Assembly (NCBI GenBank): GCA_013694645.1
Contig: JACDBZ010000133.1
Coordinates: forward strand, 1-19,168
Direction of reading: 5' to 3'
DNA from: Chloroflexota bacterium
GTDB taxonomy: Bacteria; Chloroflexota; Limnocylindria; QHBO01
DNA length: 19,168 nt
Below, piece after piece: positions 7,406 to 13,910 of the stretch. Position numbers and translations under genes: made by a program. Each line of letters begins with the position of its first letter. Within the stretch, counting starts at the first letter, position 1. The notes under the pieces were generated by a model. That model saw only the letters and a list, made by a program, of their open reading frames with translations. It was not told the DNA's origin and did no database searches.

Positions 7406-8275
7406 TCACGCGCGCAGCGTTTGTTGGAGCCAATCCCGGATCGAATCGTGCGCCACCACCGGGTACACCACGCCGACCGCAGCGGCAACCTCGGTCGCCA
7501 GCACCCGGAAGAGCTCCATGCCGTCGGGGATCGCGCCGGCGAGGTCGGCAGCGTCGTAACGGGCCTGGCTGACGGCAAGCCCGGCCACCGTCTCGGGCAC
7601 CGCCCAGCGTTCGAGGAACCGTCCCTCGTAGTACGTGTTCGTCCCTCCGTCTGAGCGCGCTTCGGCCTGCCACTCGACGAATCGGCGCAGAATCGAGCCC
7701 TGGTAGGCGTTCTGGCAGGCCACCGCCACGGCGAGCTCGCCGCGTCGCAACTTCTTGGTGACCCAGACGCAGTGGTACAGATAGTCGTTGATCAGGTTGG
7801 CGACGTGGTCGGGCGACGGGGGCCACGGTTCTGCGCCATGAACGGCGCGCGGGTCCGCCCCGGCCGCCAAAGATTCGAGATCGTGGAATCGGCCGTCCTT
7901 GTCGACGAGAAGCCGATACCCACGGGCGAGCACAGGCATCGCACCATCGTTCGAGGAAATCTCGTCGGTGATCTCGAGCGGTACCATGACCAGGTCCATA
8001 TCGACGGCGTTCTCAAACAGGACACGTCGCTCGAAGAGGCCACCCAGGGCGGTCGGCTCGATGAAGCTGAGGATGACCGGGCCAATCTCGTCCAGCCAGC
8101 GGCCATCGCGCAGCCACCGGTCGGCATCGGACGTGAAGACCAGCAGGTCGGTATCCGACCACTCGTCGGCGGGCAGTTCGGAGCGAGCCCGTGATCCCAG
8201 GAGGATCAACCCGCGCACGGTTTCCTCGTGCTCCGCCCAGGCGCTGATTCGCCTGAGCGCTTCCTCCGGGCTCAG
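7406..8275 (-). CDS. Aminoglycoside 6-adenylyltransferase (ANT(6)/AadK-like), probable CTG start
   Basis: Streptomycin adenylyltransferase family, cytoplasmic; members transfer AMP to the 6-hydroxyl of streptomycin. The nucleotidyltransferase signature is clear: LLGSRAR (Gly27, Ser28) followed by SDTD (Asp41, Asp43), then DMDLVMVPLE as the third strand with a further acidic residue. The only standard start in frame is a GTG at 8218, which would begin one residue before the conserved strand and delete the family's N-terminal helix. Upstream the frame reads EEALRRISAWAEHEETVRG, which looks like that helix. It begins at a CTG (8275-8273) overlapping the EF-G-like stop as CTGA. With it the protein has 289 residues, in line with about 284-302 for AadK/ANT(6). 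Substrate is unproven; many chromosomal relatives are uncharacterised. Confidence 0.82.
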   Translation of the reverse strand: MSPEEALRRISAWAEHEETVRGLILLGSRARSELPADEWSDTDLLVFTSDADRWLRDGRWLDEIGPVILSFIEPTALGGLFERRVLFENAVDMDLVMVPLEITDEISSNDGAMPVLARGYRLLVDKDGRFHDLESLAAGADPRAVHGAEPWPPSPDHVANLINDYLYHCVWVTKKLRRGELAVAVACQNAYQGSILRRFVEWQAEARSDGGTNTYYEGRFLERWAVPETVAGLAVSQARYDAADLAGAIPDGMELFRVLATEVAAAVGVVYPVVAHDSIRDWLQQTLRA

Positions 8276-10350
8276 TGTCCGCGTTCCGGGCCGTGTCCGT
8301 TGCTGGCGGCCTCCGCAACAACTTTGTCGGCGATGGCGTGCGGCACTTCGGCATAGTGGTCGACCTTCCAGCTGAACCGGCCGCGACCCTGGGTGATCGA
8401 TCGCAGCTCCGTGGCGTAGTGGAACATCTCTGCCTGGGGCACCTGTGCCTTGAGGTGCTGCAGGCCATCGGCTGCATCCATCCCGAGCACGTGTCCGCGC
8501 TTGGACGTGATCTGTCCCATGACGTCACCCATGAACTCGTCCGGAACCACGACGTCGACCTCGAGAATCGGCTCCAACAGCGCCGGTGAGGCGGTGTCGA
8601 AGGCCTTCTTCAACGCCTGCGAGGCCGCCACCTTGAACGCCATTTCGGAGCTGTCGACCGGATGGAACGAGCCGTCGACCAACGTGGCCGACAGATCCAC
8701 CACCGGATATCCGGCGAGGACGCCTTCCGCCATGGCCTCGCGAAGGCCCTTCTCGACGGCCGGAATGTATTGCTTCGGCACCACGCCACCGACGATCCTG
8801 TTCCCGAACTCGAAGCCCGTGCCCATCTCGGCTGGTGCGAATTCGATCACCACATGCCCGTATTGGCCGTGGCCACCCGTCTGGCGCTTATACCGGTTGT
8901 CGATGCGCGCCGCCTGCCGGATGGTCTCGCGATACGGCACCCGCGGGGTCGCGGTCTTCACAGCAGCACCGAACTTGCGCTTCAGGCGGTCCACGATGAC
9001 GTCCACGTGCGCATCGCCCATGGCGGTCAGGATGGTCTCGCCCGTGCCGTCCTCGCGGCGAATGTGGATGGCCGGCTCCTCCTCGATGAGCCGATGCAGG
9101 GCCTGTCCCAGCTTGTCGAGGTCGGCTTTCGACTCGGGCTCGATGGCCACCTGGAGCGATGGAGCAGGGAACTGCAATGGCGCGAGCTCCACGGCGTGCG
9201 CCCTGTCGGTGACAAGCGTGTCTCCGGCTGCCGTCGACGTGAGCTTGGCGACGGCGGCGATGTCCCCCGGACCGACCCTGGACAGCGTTTCCGTGTCCTT
9301 GCCCTGGACCGACAGCAGGTTGCCGATACGTTCCTCCTCCTTCCGGGAGGCATTGTAGACGTGCCCCTGCCCGCTCAGGCTGCCGGAGATGACCCGGAAG
9401 TAGGTGAGACGGCCCACGAAAGGATCAGCGCTGGCCTTGAAGACCTGCGCCACGAATGGACCGTCGGGGTCGGGCGTGATCTGCGCGCCGTCGGTGGTCG
9501 CGCGGGTGCCGACTTCGGCCGGTGATGGGACGTGCTTGGCGATCATGGTGATCAGCTCGCGGACGCCGATATTCTGCGTCGCCGAGCCGACGAAGACCGG
9601 AACCACGCTGCCTTCACGCGTGCCCTTGTGGAGTGCGGCCTCGATCTCGGCATCGGTGAAGGTCTGGCCCTCGAGGTACTTTTCCATCAGCTCGTCAGAT
9701 GCTTCGGCCGCCGCCTCCACCAGCGCGTCGCGGCGCGAATGCTCGATGCCCTCGAGCTCCGCGGGGATCGGCACCTCCCTCGGCGTGCCGTTCTCGTACA
9801 CGTTCGCGTGCTCCTCGATGACGTCGACGTAGCCGCGGAACGAATCGGCTGAGCCGATGGGCAGGTAGACCGGAGCAATCTTGGGTCCGAAGCGGGACTT
9901 CAGCTGGTCGAGCGTGGCGTCGTAGTTTGCGTTCTCGCGGTCCATCTTGTTGATGAAGATCATGCGCGGCAGGCCGCGCACGTCGGCGAGCTTCCACACC
10001 TCCTCGGTGCCGACCTCGACGCCTGCCGACGCGTCCACCACCACGATCACCGCGTCCACCGCCGCCAGCGCCTCGACGACATCGGCCTGGAAGTCAGCGT
10101 AGCCGGGGGTGTCGACAATCGTGATCCGAACCCCGTCGTGCTCGATCGAGCCGATGGCCAGGTTGATGCTCTGGTTGCGCTTGTGCTCGTCAGGGTCCCA
10201 ATCGAGGGCGGTCGTACCCGCTTCGACGGTCCCGAGTCGTGAGATCGCGCCGGCATCGAAGAGCATCGCCTCGGCGAGGCTCGTCTTGCCGGCGCCACCG
10301 TGGGAGATCAGTGCGACGTTGCGAATCCTGTCTGGGCTGGTCGGCTTCAT
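8272..10350 (-). CDS. fusA: Elongation factor G-like translational GTPase (EF-G2 type)
   Basis: A 692-residue five-domain translational GTPase. The G domain has SHGGAGKT (16-23), DTPGYADF (80-87) and NKMD (134-137). Canonical EF-G has AHIDAGKT, RGITI in switch I and DTPGHVDF. Here switch I reads DEHKRNQSIN and switch II has Tyr-Ala for His-Val, which resembles the EF-G2/FusA2-like paralogues rather than the housekeeping factor. Domains III-V are intact (TGGHGQYGHV, DGSFHPVDSSEMAFK, EFMGDVMGQITSKRG). The start is the ATG at 10350, with AAGGAG five bases upstream and a TATAAT further up. The frame stays open far beyond this, antisense to the next gene, but that is not coding. No str-operon genes are nearby, again favouring a paralogue. 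The symbol follows the usual family annotation. Confidence 0.9.
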   Translation of the reverse strand: MKPTSPDRIRNVALISHGGAGKTSLAEAMLFDAGAISRLGTVEAGTTALDWDPDEHKRNQSINLAIGSIEHDGVRITIVDTPGYADFQADVVEALAAVDAVIVVVDASAGVEVGTEEVWKLADVRGLPRMIFINKMDRENANYDATLDQLKSRFGPKIAPVYLPIGSADSFRGYVDVIEEHANVYENGTPREVPIPAELEGIEHSRRDALVEAAAEASDELMEKYLEGQTFTDAEIEAALHKGTREGSVVPVFVGSATQNIGVRELITMIAKHVPSPAEVGTRATTDGAQITPDPDGPFVAQVFKASADPFVGRLTYFRVISGSLSGQGHVYNASRKEEERIGNLLSVQGKDTETLSRVGPGDIAAVAKLTSTAAGDTLVTDRAHAVELAPLQFPAPSLQVAIEPESKADLDKLGQALHRLIEEEPAIHIRREDGTGETILTAMGDAHVDVIVDRLKRKFGAAVKTATPRVPYRETIRQAARIDNRYKRQTGGHGQYGHVVIEFAPAEMGTGFEFGNRIVGGVVPKQYIPAVEKGLREAMAEGVLAGYPVVDLSATLVDGSFHPVDSSEMAFKVAASQALKKAFDTASPALLEPILEVDVVVPDEFMGDVMGQITSKRGHVLGMDAADGLQHLKAQVPQAEMFHYATELRSITQGRGRFSWKVDHYAEVPHAIADKVVAEAASNGHGPERGH

Positions 10351-10355
10351 CGGTG

Positions 10356-10361
10356 CTCCTT
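10356..10361 (-). promoter_or_regulatory. Ribosome binding site deciding the EF-G-like start
   Basis: The minus strand reads AAGGAG, five bases before the ATG at 10350. It is one of the strongest Shine-Dalgarno sequences in the window and settles the start, since the same frame remains open for another 400 codons upstream. Confidence 0.8.
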
Positions 10362-10435
10362 GCGCATGCAATGACGGAGTCGCCGAGGCCGATGGAGTCC
10401 GCCTCGAGCGGTCGCAGGCCGGTGATTGGAGCGCC

Positions 10436-10441
10436 ATTATA
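10436..10441 (-). promoter_or_regulatory. -10 element of the EF-G-like gene
   Basis: The minus strand reads TATAAT, a perfect -10 consensus in GC-rich surroundings. It predicts an approximately 80-base leader before the ATG at 10350. A TTGTCC 15 bases upstream is a weak -35. The same bases read ATTATA on the plus strand and could also serve the divergent DoxX-like gene. Confidence 0.55.
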
Positions 10442-10461
10442 GGAGCCGACCCTGGAGGACA

Positions 10462-11457
10462 ATGATCGCGATGCACCGGCTGCTGATCGCTCACGTCGAT
10501 TACGTCACGGATCCCGAGAGCTCGCCCGACCCGATCGGCTTCCTGCTCGAGGCCTTTGGCCGGCCGGGCTCGCTCTTGCTGATCGGTATCGGGGCCCTGG
10601 TCGTCCTCGTGGTCATCACGAGCTGGGCTCGCTGGCGGCCGGCCGAGGAAGCCCGCACGCGGTTCATAGAACATATCCAGGGGTACCGAGACTATCTGCC
10701 CTGGATCCTGCGGCTTTCTGTCGGGCTGGTGCTCATCGGTTCCGGACTGTCGCGCGTGCGATTTCTGCCGACCATGGAGGCGGACGGACTGTTCGCGCTG
10801 CTGTTGACGGGAACCGGCTTCCTGCTCCTGCTCGGTCTGGCCGTGCGACCGGCCGCCCTGGTCGCGCTGGGCGCCTACGTCGTCACGTTCATCTTCAACC
10901 CGGAGCTGGTGATGATGCTGGATGTGGCCGGAGCCCTCGCCGCTGCCGCCATCCTGGGACCGGGCCGTCCAAGCCTCGACGACCTGCTGCGCGCCGCATT
11001 CCCGCGCGGTCCGGGCGCGCGGGCGGCGACCGAGAACTTCGCGAGCAGCCGCTACGACGACAGCGTGCCGCTCCTCGTGCGGCTCGGCCTCGGGGGTGCA
11101 TTCGCCGCTTCGGGGATCCTGGACAAGCTGCTGATCTATGACCAGGCGCTGGCCGCTGTCGATCGCTACGAGCTCACATCCGTCGTGCCGGTCGCGCCAG
11201 AGCTGTGGGTGCTCGGCGCGGTGGTGATCGAAACCGCACTTGGTGCCGCCATCATTCTCGGCGTCCTCACGCGCTTCAGCGCCGTTGTGGGATTTGCCGT
11301 GTTGACGCTCGCGCTCTTCGCACTGCCCGACGACCCGGTGATCGCTCACGTGGGTCTGTTCGGGCTGTCGTCCGTCCTGGTGATCCTGGGTGGCGGCCGT
11401 TGGAGCCTGGACCGGATGCTTCTGGTGCCGACTGGAGAGCGGCTGCGCGCGCACTGA
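10462..11457 (+). CDS. DoxX-like integral membrane protein with two similar halves
   Basis: A 331-residue polytopic membrane protein. After an N-terminal hydrophobic segment (about 36-55) come two four-helix units. The first starts at YLPWILRLSVGLVLIGSGLSR and the second at VPLLVRLGLGGAFAASGILDK. Both show the DoxX pattern: an Arg-Leu/Gly-rich first helix, a short amphipathic stretch, then a Gly/Leu-rich helix followed by a turn with Arg (GLAVRPAALVALGAY; GVLTRFSAVVGFAVL). DoxX/DoxD-type proteins are membrane subunits or accessories in redox reactions, but no partner is seen here and I infer no reaction. The start at 10462 follows GGAGG with only a 3-base spacer. An ATG nine bases later has a spacer of 12, so either is possible. 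It diverges from the EF-G-like gene. Confidence 0.78.
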   Translation: MIAMHRLLIAHVDYVTDPESSPDPIGFLLEAFGRPGSLLLIGIGALVVLVVITSWARWRPAEEARTRFIEHIQGYRDYLPWILRLSVGLVLIGSGLSRVRFLPTMEADGLFALLLTGTGFLLLLGLAVRPAALVALGAYVVTFIFNPELVMMLDVAGALAAAAILGPGRPSLDDLLRAAFPRGPGARAATENFASSRYDDSVPLLVRLGLGGAFAASGILDKLLIYDQALAAVDRYELTSVVPVAPELWVLGAVVIETALGAAIILGVLTRFSAVVGFAVLTLALFALPDDPVIAHVGLFGLSSVLVILGGGRWSLDRMLLVPTGERLRAH

Positions 11458-11473
11458 CCCGTGGGACGGGTCA
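11455..11473 (+). terminator. Hairpin at the stop codon of the DoxX-like gene
   Basis: TGACCCGT-GGG-ACGGGTCA is a perfect 8-bp stem with a 3-base loop. Its first three bases are the TGA stop codon. There is no following T-run, so it may be a weak or factor-dependent terminator, or may protect the mRNA end. It separates the DoxX-like gene from the yebC promoter. Confidence 0.5.
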
Positions 11474-11492
11474 AGCTCCGCCACGTGGCGCT

Positions 11493-11501
11493 TGGTAGAA
11501 T
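11493..11501 (+). promoter_or_regulatory. Extended -10 promoter of yebC
   Basis: TGGTAGAAT combines an extended -10 (TGn) with TAGAAT, which matches the -10 consensus at four of six positions. The predicted start is about 50 bases before the yebC ATG. No -35 is needed for this class and none is clear. Confidence 0.5.
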
Positions 11502-11546
11502 CGGCCTCGCCAACGGAGCTCGAATCGCCCGCACGAGAATGCGGGC

Positions 11547-11552
11547 AGGAGG
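11547..11552 (+). promoter_or_regulatory. Ribosome binding site deciding the yebC start
   Basis: AGGAGG lies four bases before the ATG at 11557. It rules out the earlier in-frame start at 11461, which would lie within the upstream hairpin and promoter. Confidence 0.75.
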
Positions 11553-11556
11553 ACCG

Positions 11557-12315
11557 ATGTCGGGTCACAGCAAGTGGTCACAGATCAAGCGACAGAAGGG
11601 CGCGAACGATGCGAAGCGGGGGGCGCTCTTCACGAAGCTCGCTCGCGAGATCATCACGGCCGCTCGCCAGGGTGGGCCAGACCAGGACGCCAATTACCGA
11701 CTACGCATGGCGGTTGACACGGCAAAGTCCAACTCGATGCCGGCAGAGAACATCAAGCGCGCAATCGAGCGCGCGGCTGGCAGTGGTGCCGACGCGGAGC
11801 AGTTCGAGGAGGTCACCTACGAGGGCATCGGGCCGGCGAACGTCGCGGTGATCATCGCGGCCATGACAGACAACCGGAACCGCACCGCGTCAGAGATTCG
11901 GAGCGTCTTCAGCAAGTCGGGCGGAGCGCTGTCCTCGGTCGCCTGGCAGTTCGAACAGAAGGGTCTCATCAGCCTCCCGCTCAACGGTAATGACCCCGAC
12001 GAGGTGACGATGGCCGCCATCGATGCCGGCGCCTCCGACGTCGGTGCCCCCGACTCCGGCGCGATCATGGTGACCACGGAGCCGGCGGACCTCGAGTCGG
12101 TGCGCCGGGCACTGGCGCAAGGCGGATTCGAAGCCGATTCGGCCCAACTCTGGATGGAGCCGACGACAAGGGTCGAGATCGGAGACGAGAAGACCGCGAA
12201 GCAGGTCCTTCAATTCATGGAGAAGCTCGACGACCTCGACGATGTCCAGAACGTCTACGCCAACTTCGACATTCCTGATGCATTGATGGAGCAGCTCGAG
12301 ACCCAGGTTGCGTAA
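11557..12315 (+). CDS. yebC: YebC/PmpR/TACO1 family protein
   Basis: Cytoplasmic protein of the YebC/TACO1 family. Long annotated as a transcriptional regulator, the family has more recently been linked to translation of proline-rich stretches. It has 252 residues, the usual length. The N-terminus MSGHSKWSQIKRQKG is the family signature, followed by DAKRGALFTKLAREI, SMPAENIKRAIERAAG, YEGIGPANVAVIIAAMTDNRNRT and EIRSVFSKSGG. In many bacteria yebC lies directly upstream of ruvC-ruvA-ruvB; here a small gene intervenes. The proline-rich tail of the PBP elsewhere in the window is the sort of substrate proposed for this family, although that link is only suggestive. Confidence 0.97.
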   Translation: MSGHSKWSQIKRQKGANDAKRGALFTKLAREIITAARQGGPDQDANYRLRMAVDTAKSNSMPAENIKRAIERAAGSGADAEQFEEVTYEGIGPANVAVIIAAMTDNRNRTASEIRSVFSKSGGALSSVAWQFEQKGLISLPLNGNDPDEVTMAAIDAGASDVGAPDSGAIMVTTEPADLESVRRALAQGGFEADSAQLWMEPTTRVEIGDEKTAKQVLQFMEKLDDLDDVQNVYANFDIPDALMEQLETQVA

Positions 12316-12347
12316 TGCCGGTAATGCTCCAGTAATCGCGCAGTAAG
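12312..12347. repeat. Phased GTAA(T) repeats upstream of the RHH-like gene
   Basis: GTAAT occurs at 12312, 12321 and 12332, and GTAAG at 12343, giving spacings of 9, 11 and 11 bases, close to one helical turn. The first copy contains the yebC TAA stop. A small inverted repeat, GTCCA-CGA-TGGAC (12355-12367), follows just before the ATG of the next gene. The arrangement resembles the tandem half-sites bound by some ribbon-helix-helix repressors, but it is short and could be chance. Confidence 0.4.
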
Positions 12348-12371
12348 CCCGACCGTCCACGATGGACCTCC

Positions 12372-12734
12372 ATGTCCCATCGCAGCGGCGACATCGTCAA
12401 CCTCACGATCCGGGTCGATAGTGGTGTCCTGTTGCTCGCCAAGCACCGGGCGCTACTCGAGCGCACATCGGTCAATCGTCACCTTGCCGATGCGCTGGAG
12501 GACTACGCGGACGGCACGCTCGACGCGGCTCGCCGCACGAGCAAGGTGGCCTACGTCTTCGGCATCGTCCAGGAGGTCAGGGAGCTTCGAAGGAAGGAGC
12601 GTGCACGTCGCCGGACTGAGCGCGTGCGGATCGTCCAGAGCCCGTCGGAGGCAGAGCTCACACCGTATCAGACCTCCGACGTGCGGCACGACCTCACGAC
12701 TGCACAGCATCACGACCCCACGCCGGAGGGCTGA
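12372..12734 (+). CDS. Small protein with ribbon-helix-helix-like N-terminus, unknown function
   Basis: A 120-residue protein with no family I can name. Residues about 9-15 (VNLTIRV) look like the DNA-contacting beta strand of a ribbon-helix-helix domain. Two helices follow, SGVLLLAKHRALLER and VNRHLADALEDYADG, separated by Thr-Ser. The middle is very basic (EVRELRRKERARRRTERVR) and the tail is polar and probably disordered. Third-position G/C bias supports a real gene. It lies 56 bases after yebC and about 110 before ruvC, interrupting the usual yebC-ruvC order. No toxin-like partner is next to it, so an antitoxin role is not supported; an autoregulated DNA-binding protein is the simplest guess. 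Function is inferred from predicted fold only. Confidence 0.65.
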   Translation: MSHRSGDIVNLTIRVDSGVLLLAKHRALLERTSVNRHLADALEDYADGTLDAARRTSKVAYVFGIVQEVRELRRKERARRRTERVRIVQSPSEAELTPYQTSDVRHDLTTAQHHDPTPEG

Positions 12735-12813
12735 TGGTTCCCGCGTTCTCAGATGACAAGCCTGGGGAGCCTGCCGCCCTCAGCCCTCGTGCCGGTCGCG
12801 CGGCGGCGGCGAC

Positions 12814-12829
12814 GGGCGGGCGCCCGCCC
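12814..12829. repeat. 16-bp perfect palindrome upstream of ruvC
   Basis: GGGCGGGCGCCCGCCC reads the same on both strands and lies directly before the TACCAT hexamer preceding ruvC, where a -35 region would be. It could be an operator, or simply G/C-rich intergenic composition. Confidence 0.7.
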
Positions 12830-12831
12830 AC

Positions 12832-12837
12832 TACCAT
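12832..12837 (+). promoter_or_regulatory. -10-like element of ruvC (leaderless geometry)
   Basis: TACCAT (TANNNT) ends exactly six bases before the ruvC GTG, which places the predicted first transcribed base on the start codon. There is no correctly spaced Shine-Dalgarno sequence. Confidence is moderate because the hexamer is degenerate. Confidence 0.4.
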
Positions 12838-12843
12838 GCGAGG

Positions 12844-13338
12844 GTGATCACCCTGGGGATCGATCCCGGCACGGCCGTCTGCGGCTTCGGCGTAGTGGAG
12901 CTTCGCGGCGGCGCAGTGCGGATGGTGGATGCGGGGTGCATACGAACCCCGGCCGAGGACACAGACGCGGAGCGCCTCCGCCAGCTCCACGAAGCATTGC
13001 GGACGCTCATCGGCGAGCACCGACCGCAGCGCGTCGGGATCGAGCGCCTCTTCTTCCAGCGCAACGTGCAGACGGCGATGGCGGTCGGCCAGGCGCGCGG
13101 CGTCGCACTGCTGGCGGCCGCGGAGGCGAACGTGCCCATCGACGAGCCGACCCCGAACGAGGTGAAGCAGACGATCTGCGGCAACGGCTCCGCCGACAAG
13201 GCCCAGGTGGCGTCGATGGTCCAGCGTCTGCTCGGCGTCGGCCTCCTCGGCGTTCCCGACGACGCGACCGATGCCCTCGCCATCGCCATCGGCTGTGCCT
13301 ACCGAGCAGCGTCCGAGCCGAGGGCGGTGATCGGTTGA
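12844..13338 (+). CDS. ruvC: Holliday junction resolvase RuvC
   Basis: Homodimeric endonuclease that cleaves Holliday junctions symmetrically with RuvAB. It has 164 residues, about 10 short of the E. coli protein. MITLGIDPGT gives the first catalytic Asp (7) and VGIERLFFQRN the Glu (67). PDDATDALAIAI supplies the remaining pair (Asp140 and Asp143), with the DxxD spacing of the family. The start is GTG at 12844, chosen because it gives the canonical N-terminus; an ATG eight bases upstream is out of frame. The TGA is embedded in the TTG start of ruvA, so the two are translationally coupled. Confidence 0.96.
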   Translation: MITLGIDPGTAVCGFGVVELRGGAVRMVDAGCIRTPAEDTDAERLRQLHEALRTLIGEHRPQRVGIERLFFQRNVQTAMAVGQARGVALLAAAEANVPIDEPTPNEVKQTICGNGSADKAQVASMVQRLLGVGLLGVPDDATDALAIAIGCAYRAASEPRAVIG

Positions 13339-13910
13339 TCGGGTCGGTGCGCGGGCCGGTGACGCACGTCGGTCAGGACTACGCCCTGGTGGAGGTCGCC
13401 GGGATCGGCTACCGGGTTGTCGCCGGACCGACGCTGCTCGCGAAGCTGCGGGTCGGTCGGGAAGCCTCCGTCTTCACCCACCATCTCGTCCGGGAGGACC
13501 AGGAAGCTCTGTTCGGGTTTGCGACTCCGGAGGAGCTGACCTTCTTCGAGCTGCTCATGACGGTCTCGCAGGTCGGCCCGCGGCTGGCGCTGGCCATCAC
13601 CGCTGCGCACGCGGTGACGAAGCTCCAGCTCGCCATCGTGACCGATGACCCCGATATTTTCACGAGCGTCTCCGGGGTCGGACGCAAGACAGCGCAGCGA
13701 ATCATCCTGGAGCTCAAGGAGAAGGTACATGCGGCCGGCATCGCCGCGGGCGGTACCAGCTCGACCGATTCGGACGTGGTCGCAGCGCTGGAGTCGCTCG
13801 GCTACTCCGCCACCGAGGCGCGCAGGGCGGCCGGCGCCGTGGCGGGGACTGCGGGCGAGCTCGACGTCCGCATCAAAGCAGCGCTCCAGGAGCTCGCCCG
13901 GTCCCGATGA
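13335..13910 (+). CDS. ruvA: Holliday junction branch migration protein RuvA, TTG start
   Basis: Tetrameric junction-binding protein that loads the RuvB motor. Starting at TTG (13335-13337), which overlaps the ruvC stop as TTGA, it has 191 residues and begins MIGSVRGPV, as expected for RuvA. An OB fold covers about 1-62, helix-hairpin-helix motifs lie near 75-86 (TVSQVGPRLAL) and 110-120 (TSVSGVGRKTA, then QRIILELKEK), and the RuvB-contacting domain III near 145-191 (DVVAALESLGYSATEARRA). The frame is open upstream through ruvC, but that stretch does not resemble RuvA. RuvB does not follow; the ATG of the next gene overlaps the RuvA stop as ATGA. RuvB must be encoded elsewhere. Confidence 0.96.
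   Translation: MIGSVRGPVTHVGQDYALVEVAGIGYRVVAGPTLLAKLRVGREASVFTHHLVREDQEALFGFATPEELTFFELLMTVSQVGPRLALAITAAHAVTKLQLAIVTDDPDIFTSVSGVGRKTAQRIILELKEKVHAAGIAAGGTSSTDSDVVAALESLGYSATEARRAAGAVAGTAGELDVRIKAALQELARSR

Noticed and set aside
10351..11568. A 400-codon N-terminal extension of the EF-G-like reading frame on the minus strand
   Set aside because: It runs antisense through the DoxX-like gene, has low-complexity Arg/Gln/His-rich composition, and a strong Shine-Dalgarno marks the ATG at 10350 as the real start.
12372..12734. Toxin-antitoxin system based on the ribbon-helix-helix-like protein
   Set aside because: No adjacent small toxin-like gene on either side; the neighbours are yebC and ruvC, so only a stand-alone DNA-binding protein is supported.
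12753..13334. Upstream extension of the ruvA frame through ruvC
   Set aside because: The translation is Arg/Pro-rich and unlike RuvA; the family N-terminus begins exactly at the TTG at 13335.
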